Of a DNA stretch of 6,036 nt, positions 1 to 6,036 are shown piece after piece. The position numbers and the translations under genes were made by a program. The stretch's first letter is position 1, and every line of letters begins with the position of its first letter. This DNA comes from an uncultured Flavobacteriales bacterium (GTDB taxonomy: Bacteria; Bacteroidota; Bacteroidia; Flavobacteriales_D; Crocinitomicaceae): positions 1 through 6,036 of the forward strand of contig CAIUKX010000298.1 of the NCBI GenBank assembly GCA_903899795.1. The letters are read 5' to 3'. The notes under the pieces are model-generated. The model did no database searches. It was given only the letters and a program-made list of their open reading frames with translations, and was not told the DNA's origin.

Positions 1-21
1 ATTTTTCAATTTATCTATTCT

Positions 22-57
22 GAGTCTTTTGTCTTGCTTCTTCCAGTCTTGTGTCTA
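22..57. repeat. Degenerate heptad repeat (nnGTCTT) at the 3' end of lptD
   Basis: The core GTCTT occurs at 24-28, 31-35 and 46-50, with GTCTA at 53-57. The steps 24 to 31 and 46 to 53 are exactly 7 bases. A degenerate unit (TTCTT at 38-42) lies between the two pairs, and an extra base shifts the phase by one. On the minus strand, which is the direction of lptD transcription, it reads as repeated AAGAC units. The last unit contains the lptD stop codon (TAG, complement of 55-57). No ORF starts in positions 1-54 on either strand and I see no hairpin strong enough to call a terminator. The repeat may continue beyond the left edge. Its function is unknown; similar AAGAC-type low-complexity runs between genes are something I recall from flavobacterial genomes, but this was not checked. 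Confidence 0.5.
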
Positions 58-2616
58 AAAGAATATCGGTGGTTTTCTCAAATCCAATTTTGCATCCTTG
101 AAGAGAGAAGCTGTTGAACGAAGGCTGAACAGGAAACTTTGGTTTTGACCAATTGGAATCCAGTTGAAAGATAGTGCCCAACAATGCATATTTCTGGATA
201 AAGTCAGCGTAGTGTAGGTGATACGAGTTGTTTTTACATCGAAATTAACTGTTCCAATGATTTTCCAACGTTTCGTGAAACTCACATCTCCGTTGGCAGA
301 AATGGTTTGAATTTGCCGGTAATCTTTGTTGAAGGCTGAAGTTTTGTTCGTGTTTGCGACTATCGAATAGACGTGTGAGAAATTAAATTTCCAGGGAATG
401 TCAAAATTCACTACACGCTCAGGATATAACGTGAAATACGTGTAATCGGCATTCCAGTTCATCCCGTTGTTTTTGGAAATATCTTCCAACTTTTTCTGAC
501 TTTCTTTGGATGTAATTGTTAAAGTAGTGGTTAGATTGGTCGTTGTTAAACGTCCTATTTTCCCACTGGAAGAGAGTGCATATTTTGCAATAGCCTTACC
601 GGTGGATTCCAGCCATTCATAAGGACTATAGCTCGATGAAGCAACGAAATTAATCGCTTTTACAGGACTAATCCTAAGATTCATTGCAATTTCAGATAAT
701 TTCATGGTGTCCTTCATCAGGTCATACGTTCCATTAAAAGTCAAGGCGTCAATAATTCGTGTCTTCTTGAATCCGGTTACCGTATCGGCTTTCGAAACAG
801 TTTTTAATTCAAAGGTATTGTTGAAGCCAAAAGTAATAAGTGCTTGACTTTTAGTAGCACTGGATGAGTAGACACTTTCCTGGAAAATAGAGTAGTTGAT
901 GTGTTTGATAACGTTTGTTCCTGTATCTAAGACATTAATTGTATTCAAATTTGGAATGTATCTGAATCCAAAACTCGGTGTCAGCATGTGTCGGAGAAGG
1001 GGTTTGTTTTTTCCAACGAAACGATAGTAGCCATAAACGACAGTAGTCAAAGATGCATTGAAAGACAAGTCCTGTGTGTATCCTGCTTTTTGCAAACGAG
1101 CTGTATCAACTTTCATTGTTGAAGAATTGTAGGTCATTTGAATTTGTTGAAAGTTCAGTTTATTGGAATAATTGATCGATGGTGTCAGCTTCCAAGTGTT
1201 TTTAAAGAATCCGGCGGTAGTTTGTATCGAGACATTCTGAGAGATTCCATTTTTGAATTCATTTCCAATTTGAGCAAAGTTGGCTTGCTGCAAGAGGGCA
1301 TCTTTGAACACGGATTTGTTTTGTCCTTCGAAATTATAAGCGACTGCCAAGCGGGAAAATACTTGCTTCCACTCTTGTTTACCTTCAATAAATTTTTTGA
1401 AAGGAAAGAAACGGGTGACATTGGCTGTAAAAATCGGACTTGTCAACGCAATGTTTTTTGAGGTTGTACTCTGTTTCATGGAAAGTTTTAGACCCATCGT
1501 TACAGGTTTACCGGGGAATGTTCTCGAAAGGTTGATGTCTGAGTTCAACTGATTGTTGAAATACTGTGTATTCTGAGGATCCAGGTTATTTTTAGCATTG
1601 TTGTCAGAGATAAAATTGACATTGGAAGTAAACGACCAGTAAGGATTTGATTTTGTGTCTTTTTGATGGCTCCACATGATGGATAATTTATCCTGCTTGG
1701 TATTACTAGGGAATCCTGCTCTTAATTCTTGATAACCAACATCGAAAGAACCTTTGCGTTTGTATTGGGTGAAATAATCAGTTTTATTGCGCAATCCCCA
1801 ACTTCCGTGACTGAAAAGTGTGACATAAGCACTCGTATGCATTCTGTCATTGATAGGAAAATAATAACCTAAGTCACGAACACCGAATCCGTAGCCCGAA
1901 AGCGGAACAATCTGAGGAAATAAAAGTCCGTTTGTTCTGGTTTTCGATTGCGGAATGACTGCAAATGGAAGTCCGAAAGGAGTCGGTACACCTTTCAACC
2001 AAAGATTCATCGGGCCTGTAACGATCCGTTTATCAGGAATCATGACGGCTTTCGAAAGCTGAAAATGGTAATGAGGTTCATCTAAATCACAGGTTGTAAA
2101 TCTTCCTTGTCGAAAATGGATTTCACCGTTTTGCTGTCGTTTCGCAGTTTCCATGTAGAGGAAAATTTCATCCTGCTTGATTTTGACTTCTTCAATATAT
2201 CCTTTTTGAGTAGTGAAATTATACCGAATGCGTGAAGCTTGAATTTCTTCTGCACCGTTCTTAAAAATCGGGTATTCGATTTTTGTACTGTCTTTGTCGT
2301 ATACGTAAGTGGCAAAAACTTCATTTTTTTTCAGGTCAACCAAAATGTAACCGGCTTTCATATTTGTTCCTAGGTATTCAAGGTATGCTTCGCCGAAAAG
2401 ATGGATTTTATTCTCTTTTAAATCGATAAAGATAGAATCGCGGGCACCGTAAACGGCTTCTTCCTCAAATGATTCATCGTTAACATAGATCGTATCCGTC
2501 TTGGATTTCTTTATTGTATCAGGTTTATCGGTAGTTTGACTGTATCCGACCACCGTTGTTAACATTATTAACAATGTGCTTAAGAAAACTAAGAGTATGA
2601 CACGAATTTTAGTCAA
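55..2616 (-). CDS. lptD: LptD-like outer-membrane LPS-assembly protein
   Basis: Probable LptD/OstA/Imp-family protein (853 aa), the outer-membrane barrel that inserts lipopolysaccharide delivered by the Lpt bridge into the outer leaflet. Residues 1-27 look like a signal peptide (TKIR, then a hydrophobic core, with likely cleavage near GYSQ). Residues about 45-195 have alternating short strands as in the OstA/LptA-like beta-taco domain (DSIFIDL, IHLFGEAYLEY, GYIEEVKIKQ). The turn TTCDLDEPHYHF and then NLWLKGVPTPFGLPFAVIP (about 204-222) match the conserved junction before the barrel. From about 225 to the end there are repeated amphipathic strands rich in aromatics, ending in the aromatic residues IFF, as BAM substrates do. 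Only two cysteines are present, C176 and C812. The start must be TTG at 2616: a TAG codon lies directly upstream, and the first internal ATG (residue 18) would destroy the signal peptide. It is transcribed divergently from the amidase operon. The length fits the Bacteroidota family. No lptA or lptE is in the window. Confidence 0.9.
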   Translation of the reverse strand: MTKIRVILLVFLSTLLIMLTTVVGYSQTTDKPDTIKKSKTDTIYVNDESFEEEAVYGARDSIFIDLKENKIHLFGEAYLEYLGTNMKAGYILVDLKKNEVFATYVYDKDSTKIEYPIFKNGAEEIQASRIRYNFTTQKGYIEEVKIKQDEIFLYMETAKRQQNGEIHFRQGRFTTCDLDEPHYHFQLSKAVMIPDKRIVTGPMNLWLKGVPTPFGLPFAVIPQSKTRTNGLLFPQIVPLSGYGFGVRDLGYYFPINDRMHTSAYVTLFSHGSWGLRNKTDYFTQYKRKGSFDVGYQELRAGFPSNTKQDKLSIMWSHQKDTKSNPYWSFTSNVNFISDNNAKNNLDPQNTQYFNNQLNSDINLSRTFPGKPVTMGLKLSMKQSTTSKNIALTSPIFTANVTRFFPFKKFIEGKQEWKQVFSRLAVAYNFEGQNKSVFKDALLQQANFAQIGNEFKNGISQNVSIQTTAGFFKNTWKLTPSINYSNKLNFQQIQMTYNSSTMKVDTARLQKAGYTQDLSFNASLTTVVYGYYRFVGKNKPLLRHMLTPSFGFRYIPNLNTINVLDTGTNVIKHINYSIFQESVYSSSATKSQALITFGFNNTFELKTVSKADTVTGFKKTRIIDALTFNGTYDLMKDTMKLSEIAMNLRISPVKAINFVASSSYSPYEWLESTGKAIAKYALSSSGKIGRLTTTNLTTTLTITSKESQKKLEDISKNNGMNWNADYTYFTLYPERVVNFDIPWKFNFSHVYSIVANTNKTSAFNKDYRQIQTISANGDVSFTKRWKIIGTVNFDVKTTRITYTTLTLSRNMHCWALSFNWIPIGQNQSFLFSLRSTASLFKDAKLDLRKPPIFF
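2556..2574. repeat. Short inverted repeat inside the start of lptD
   Basis: Perfect 7-bp arms, TTGTTAA (2556-2562) and TTAACAA (2568-2574), flank a 5-base spacer. The repeat lies within the codons for the lptD signal peptide, about 40-60 bp inside the gene and about 50 bp upstream of the predicted amidase-operon -7 box. The size and symmetry would suit a dimeric DNA-binding protein or a weak hairpin in the lptD mRNA. It is AT-rich and could also have arisen by chance in Leu/Thr codons. Confidence 0.25.
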
Positions 2617-2626
2617 CTATTAAAAG

Positions 2627-2634
2627 TAAATTTG
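2627..2634 (+). promoter_or_regulatory. Predicted -7 box for the amidase-MCE-FeS operon
   Basis: TAAATTTG is an exact match to the Bacteroidota sigma-A -7 consensus TAnnTTTG. It would start transcription near 2640 and give a leader of about 40 bases before the ATG at 2683. A clear -33 TTTG at the usual distance is missing; the nearest candidate is the T-run at 2607-2610, which is too close. The leader ends in an A-rich stretch without a Shine-Dalgarno sequence, as is usual for the phylum. Confidence 0.5.
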
Positions 2635-2658
2635 TAACCTGTATAGAAAATTTCATTA

Positions 2659-2666
2659 CAAAACTA
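2659..2666 (-). promoter_or_regulatory. Predicted -7 box for lptD
   Basis: On the minus strand the sequence reads TAGTTTTG, an exact match to TAnnTTTG. Transcription would begin near 2652-2654 and leave a leader of about 36-38 bases before the TTG start at 2616. No good -33 TTTG is visible upstream; that segment overlaps the first codons of the amidase gene. The box lies downstream of the opposing amidase box, so each promoter is inside the other's predicted transcript. Confidence 0.5.
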
Positions 2667-2682
2667 TAAAATAACCTTGTTC

Positions 2683-3843
2683 ATGAAGGATAATAGTGCG
2701 AAATATAACAGAAACTATGCCATTTTACTTTTTTTGGTGTTTTTTCTCTTTCAATACTCCTTCTCGCAAAAGAATGGATCAGCTACTCCTGCTATTAATA
2801 CAGTTGTGATCGATGCTGGTCATGGAGGAAAAGATCCCGGATGTCACGGTCATTCTGCGCACGAAAAAAACGTCTGTTTGTCGATGGCTTTGAAATTGGG
2901 CGACATGATTCAAAAGAAATATCCAGAAATCAAAGTGATTTACACACGTGATAAAGATGTTTTTGTGGAATTGGATGAACGTGCAAAAATTGCCAATCGT
3001 AACAATGCTGATTTATTTATTTGTATCCATGCAAATTCAGCTACTGAAGTCGTTTATGGTGTGGAAACGTATGTTTTGGGATTGCATAGGACTGAAGCAC
3101 AACAAGCTATCGCAGAACGGGAGAATTCCATTATTTATGACGAGGATGATAAAGGACAAAAATACAAAGATGTGGATATGTCCCCTGATGCGATTATCGC
3201 CCGACAGATTCAACTGGCTACATTTTTAGATCAATCGATCAGTTTTGCTTCAAAATTACAGGATCAATTCAAGAAAATAGGTCGTTCAGACAGAGGTGTG
3301 AAACAAGCAGGTTTTATCGTTCTCTATAAAACAACTATGCCGAGTGTGTTGATTGAAACCGGTTTTTTAACGAATGCCAATGAAGAAAAGTTTTTGGCTG
3401 ATTCTACCTCACAGGTCAAAATGTCAACAGCTATGTTTACAGCCTTTGAAAACTATAAAAATGAATTGGAAGGTATTGTGGTAAAAACTTCAGGAGAATC
3501 GGAAGGAACCAAGCTGATCGAAGAAGAAAAAAAGGAAGTAAAAGAAATCAAAAAAACAGGAACAATTCCTGAAAAAGATAAAGTTATTTTCAGGGTTCAA
3601 ATTGAGACTTCAGAGAAGAAAGTTGCTTCAACAGATTCTAAATTTAAAGGATTGGAAGTGTATGAATATCAACAGGATAGATTGTTTAAGTATACTGTTG
3701 GAAAATACGTGAATGACTTCAAAGGCGCTTCAAACTATAGAACGGAATTGAAAGCGAAAGGATTTCAGAATGCATTTGTAGTAGCATTTTTAAACGGAGA
3801 GCGCATTAATATAGAAAAAGCTATTAAATTAGCAGAAAAATAG
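2683..3843 (+). CDS. Exported zinc N-acetylmuramoyl-L-alanine amidase (Amidase_3) with SPOR-like C-terminus
   Basis: Cleaves the amide bond between N-acetylmuramic acid and the stem peptide of peptidoglycan, in the periplasm; related to the AmiA/B/C and CwlD type used in cell separation and wall remodelling. Numbered from the ATG at 2683 (386 aa), residues 12-28 are a hydrophobic signal sequence with likely cleavage at SFS|QK. The catalytic domain (about 41-260) begins VVIDAGHGG. Expected zinc ligands H47, E61 (HEKN) and H116 (IHANS), and catalytic E225 (IETGFLTN), are all present. An acidic helical insertion (about 130-190, with RENSIIYDEDD) lies between H116 and the C-terminal motif, where AmiB/AmiC carry an autoinhibitory helix; that equivalence is inferred. 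A Lys/Glu-rich linker (about 270-300) leads to a domain at 302-386 (FRVQIE, LFKYTVGKY, KGFQNAFVVAF) resembling SPOR peptidoglycan-binding folds. A TTG two codons upstream (2677) is a possible alternative start but adds only two residues. First gene of the rightward operon. Confidence 0.93.
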   Translation: MKDNSAKYNRNYAILLFLVFFLFQYSFSQKNGSATPAINTVVIDAGHGGKDPGCHGHSAHEKNVCLSMALKLGDMIQKKYPEIKVIYTRDKDVFVELDERAKIANRNNADLFICIHANSATEVVYGVETYVLGLHRTEAQQAIAERENSIIYDEDDKGQKYKDVDMSPDAIIARQIQLATFLDQSISFASKLQDQFKKIGRSDRGVKQAGFIVLYKTTMPSVLIETGFLTNANEEKFLADSTSQVKMSTAMFTAFENYKNELEGIVVKTSGESEGTKLIEEEKKEVKEIKKTGTIPEKDKVIFRVQIETSEKKVASTDSKFKGLEVYEYQQDRLFKYTVGKYVNDFKGASNYRTELKAKGFQNAFVVAFLNGERINIEKAIKLAEK

Positions 3844-3847
3844 AGTT

Positions 3848-4891
3848 TTGAAAGTATCAAAGGAATTAAAAACAGGTATTATCGCTTTGGCAGCCATTGG
3901 TTTATTGGTTACCGGAGTGAATTTTTTGAAAGGCAGTAGCTTTTTGGGAGGAGATAAAGTATATTACGCATATTTCCCGAATTCAGGAGGGATTGCACCT
4001 GCTAGTTCTGTGGTTTTGAATGGGGTACCTGTTGGTAAAGTGTTGTCAGTAGATAATGACTTAACACAAGTTCCAGAACGTCAGGTTCGAATAAAATTTA
4101 ACATTAACGATAAAAACATAAGAATTCCCGTTGGATCAACAATTGAAATTGGTGCGCTGGATCTACTGACAAAAGGTTTGGTACTGGAATTGAACCCTGA
4201 TCTTTCCAAAGGATATTATAAACCCGGACAATCCATGGTTGGTTCAGTTGCAGTCGATATGTTCTCACAAGTGAAAGCATATGCAGATCCTATAACGACT
4301 CGTCTGCAGGGAATGATGGGAAAAGTTGATAAATTGGTTTCATCTTTCTCCTCTTTTTGGGATACTACGGCTACTTCGGAATTACAGGGTAGTATGGAGG
4401 AATTAAAAGTTTCAATCAAGCGATTCGGTGTTGTTGCTGAACAGGTGGAAGGTTTGATTACTGATGAACGTCTCAAATTTGATCACATTATGACGAATGT
4501 TGAAAGTATTTCTAATAATTTGAGACTGAGTAACGATAAAGTGGCTGATATTATCGGAAATACCAAGAAAATTACGGATGAAATGGTGACTTCGAATTTC
4601 AAACAAGTAATTGGAGATGCTCAGCAAACAATCAAGCGATTGAACACAACTTTAGAGTTGGCAAACAGCGGTACAGGAACAATTGGTAAATTATTGAAAG
4701 ATGAATCACTCTATAATGAATTGATTGAAACAAATAATGATTTACAGAGTTTGGTAACTGATTTGGAAGCACATCCTGAAAGATATGTGAATATCTCGTT
4801 CATTGGACGTAAATCGAAAGGTTTGCATCTAAAAGCTGACGAAGAAAAGAAGCTACATCAAATCTTAGACTCTACTACAATTCAAAAATAA
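3848..4891 (+). CDS. MCE/MlaD-family membrane-anchored lipid-transport protein
   Basis: Substrate-binding component of an MCE transport system, probably moving phospholipids between inner and outer membrane as MlaD does with the MlaE/MlaF ABC transporter. The 347-aa protein has a short basic N-terminus (KVSKELKTG), one membrane anchor (about 9-27) and an MCE domain at about 35-117 (YAYFPNSGGIAPASSVVLNG, VPVGKV, ALDLLTKGLVLEL). A long helical, probably coiled-coil region follows (about 150-310), and then the motif GTIGKLLKDESLYNEL and a tail HPERYVNISFIGRK that I recall as typical of Bacteroidota members. E. coli MlaD lacks such a long helical tail; here it may form an oligomeric tube or reach across the periplasm. 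The TTG at 3848 is chosen because it directly precedes the conserved N-terminus and no ATG or GTG lies near. It starts 4 bases after the amidase stop, so translational coupling is likely. No permease or ATPase gene is in the window. Confidence 0.92.
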   Translation: MKVSKELKTGIIALAAIGLLVTGVNFLKGSSFLGGDKVYYAYFPNSGGIAPASSVVLNGVPVGKVLSVDNDLTQVPERQVRIKFNINDKNIRIPVGSTIEIGALDLLTKGLVLELNPDLSKGYYKPGQSMVGSVAVDMFSQVKAYADPITTRLQGMMGKVDKLVSSFSSFWDTTATSELQGSMEELKVSIKRFGVVAEQVEGLITDERLKFDHIMTNVESISNNLRLSNDKVADIIGNTKKITDEMVTSNFKQVIGDAQQTIKRLNTTLELANSGTGTIGKLLKDESLYNELIETNNDLQSLVTDLEAHPERYVNISFIGRKSKGLHLKADEEKKLHQILDSTTIQK

Positions 4892-4903
4892 AACAGAATA
4901 ACA

Positions 4904-6036
4904 ATGGTTTCAACACTTGTTTTTATACTACTATCGCTTGTTGGATTTGGTTTCTTTACCAAAAATATCCTGAAAATTCGTGCTAATATATTATTGGGAC
5001 GAGATATCGATAGAACGGACAATAAATCCGAACGATGGAAGGTTATGACCTTGGTGGCTTTGGGGCAAAAGAAAATGTTTGCACGTCCGGTTCCTGCATT
5101 ATTGCATTTGGCGCTTTATGCAGCATTTGTGATTACTCAAATCGAATTAATCGAAATCATTGTGGATGGAGTGGTTGGGACACACCGTGTTTTCCGTCCT
5201 GCTTTAGGAGGTTTTTATACCTTCTTGGTAAGTTTCATAGAAGTACTTTCCGTTTTGGCTTTTGTAGCAACATTTGCATTTTTATCGAGAAGAAATTTAT
5301 TGAAACTTCCGCGTTTGAATATGAAAGAATTAGCGGGATGGCCTAAAAAAGATGCGAACATGATCCTTCTGATGGAAATCACGTTGATTTGTTTTATATT
5401 CATGATGAATGGGGCGGATGAAGTTTTGTACAGAAACGGATGGTCCCACGCAACAAATTTGGGTGACGGATCATTGGGATTGACAGTTAGTTCTTGGTTC
5501 GGACCATTGGCTTTTGGGAATCTATCCGAAGGAACTTTGCATGTAATAGAAAGAATTGGATGGTGGGGACATATTTTCATGGTTTTTGCCTTTTTAAATT
5601 ATTTGCCGATTTCAAAACACTTGCATATCATTTTTGCTTTCCCGAATACGTGGTATTCAAACTTGAATAAAAAAGGGAAATTCACGAATCTTGAATCAGT
5701 TACAAATGAAGTGAAATTGATGATGGATCCGAATGCTGATCCTTACGCTGTACCTGCTGAAGGTAGTGCTGAACCAACTCGTTTCGGAGCAAAGGATGTA
5801 ACAGATTTGACTTGGAAAAACTTATTGGATTCTTATTCTTGTGCGGAATGCGGGCGTTGTACCTCTTCTTGTCCGGCAAATATTACTGGAAAAAAATTAT
5901 CTCCTCGTAAAATTATGATGGATACCCGCGATCGTTTGGAAGAAGTGGGTAATGGAATCCGTAAAAATGGAAAAGGATTTGAAGATGGAAAAAGCTTGCT
6001 GTTCGACTATATTTCTGAAGAAGAAGTTTGGGCTTG
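4904..6036 (+). CDS. Membrane-bound HdrC-like (Fe-S)-binding protein, 3' end missing
   Basis: Partial gene: 377 codons are read without a stop and the window ends in mid-codon. The start is ATG at 4904, 12 bases after the MCE stop, preceded by an A-rich leader. The N-terminal half is an integral membrane domain with helices at roughly 3-20, 63-86, 104-128, 153-170 and 219-236. Histidines in or next to these helices (H68, H223, H239, H241) could ligate b-type haem as in NarI-like electron-transfer subunits, but this is inference. A soluble domain then carries one complete 4Fe-4S motif, C313-C316-C319-C323 followed by P (CAECGRCTSSCP). The last bases, TGG GCT TG, fit the start of a second cluster motif. 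The architecture resembles bacterial membrane-anchored heterodisulfide reductase C / DsrK-like proteins that pass electrons between quinones and a partner Fe-S subunit; the exact partner and substrate are unknown. A downstream HdrB-like CCG-domain gene would be expected outside the window. Confidence 0.88.
   Translation, partial: MVSTLVFILLSLVGFGFFTKNILKIRANILLGRDIDRTDNKSERWKVMTLVALGQKKMFARPVPALLHLALYAAFVITQIELIEIIVDGVVGTHRVFRPALGGFYTFLVSFIEVLSVLAFVATFAFLSRRNLLKLPRLNMKELAGWPKKDANMILLMEITLICFIFMMNGADEVLYRNGWSHATNLGDGSLGLTVSSWFGPLAFGNLSEGTLHVIERIGWWGHIFMVFAFLNYLPISKHLHIIFAFPNTWYSNLNKKGKFTNLESVTNEVKLMMDPNADPYAVPAEGSAEPTRFGAKDVTDLTWKNLLDSYSCAECGRCTSSCPANITGKKLSPRKIMMDTRDRLEEVGNGIRKNGKGFEDGKSLLFDYISEEEVWA

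Noticed and set aside
1185..1421. 78-codon frame on the same strand as lptD
   Set aside because: Out-of-frame reading inside the strongly supported LptD reading frame, with no independent support.
1138..1461. 107-codon plus-strand reading frame opposite lptD
   Set aside because: It lies wholly antisense within the LptD barrel, has no recognisable domain, signal or promoter box, and its composition is that of a complement of barrel codons.
2082..2324. 80-codon frame on the same strand as lptD
   Set aside because: Out-of-frame reading inside lptD; the Lys/Ser-rich content reflects the shifted AT-rich codons.
2948..3229. 93-codon plus-strand frame inside the amidase gene
   Set aside because: Overlaps the catalytic domain that holds zinc ligand H116; no domain or leader of its own.
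3844..3847. Terminator or promoter between the amidase and MCE genes
   Set aside because: The gap is 4 bases, with no room for a hairpin and no TAnnTTTG box recognised at the junction; the two genes are best read as one transcript.
4216..4627. Two antisense frames opposite the MCE gene
   Set aside because: Both are inside a well-supported gene and have no recognisable features.
4892..4903. Separate promoter for the Fe-S gene
   Set aside because: Only 12 A-rich bases separate it from the MCE stop and no -7 consensus was recognised just upstream; operon read-through is simpler.
5035..5580. A 103-codon plus-strand frame and a 121-codon minus-strand frame at the right end
   Set aside because: Both overlap the membrane domain of the Fe-S protein, whose frame stays open from 4904 to the window end with clear transmembrane segments and a 4Fe-4S motif.
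1..6036. Mobile element, CRISPR array, tRNA or rRNA
   Set aside because: No transposase or integrase motifs, terminal repeats, spaced direct repeats or RNA-gene signatures were seen; nearly all of the window is accounted for by four conserved genes.

Overview
The window looks like chromosomal DNA of a Gram-negative Bacteroidota bacterium, probably order Flavobacteriales. The evidence is an AT-rich composition, A-rich leaders without clear Shine-Dalgarno sequences, two exact TAnnTTTG promoter boxes (the Bacteroidota -7 consensus), a Bacteroidota-style LptD, and an amidase / MCE protein / membrane Fe-S protein gene order that I recall from flavobacteria. Genus-level placement cannot be made from this sequence; a Crocinitomicaceae/Fluviicola-like source is only a guess.

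Layout. Positions 1-54 are non-coding and hold a short degenerate heptad repeat (nnGTCTT) that runs into the lptD stop codon. Positions 55-2616 (minus strand) encode an LptD-like outer-membrane LPS-assembly protein. A 66-bp gap (2617-2682) separates it from a rightward operon and carries one exact TAnnTTTG box per strand, arranged so that the two predicted transcripts overlap at their 5' ends. The rightward operon is tightly packed: an exported zinc N-acetylmuramoyl-L-alanine amidase with a SPOR-like C-terminus (2683-3843), a membrane-anchored MCE/MlaD-family lipid-transport protein (3848-4891, 4-bp gap, TTG start), and the first 377 codons of a membrane-bound, HdrC-like 4Fe-4S protein (4904 to the window end, 12-bp gap).

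How the genes work together. The first three genes all serve the cell envelope: LPS insertion into the outer membrane, peptidoglycan remodelling, and phospholipid traffic between the membranes. The fourth is an electron-transfer membrane protein with no obvious link to the envelope. Its co-transcription is the least explained part of the layout. No mobile elements, RNA genes, CRISPR arrays or terminators were seen. This is conserved core-genome territory rather than an accessory island, and I see no clearly new system in it. The points worth a second look are the promoter architecture, the two-cysteine LptD, the TTG starts, the heptad repeat and the operon partnership.
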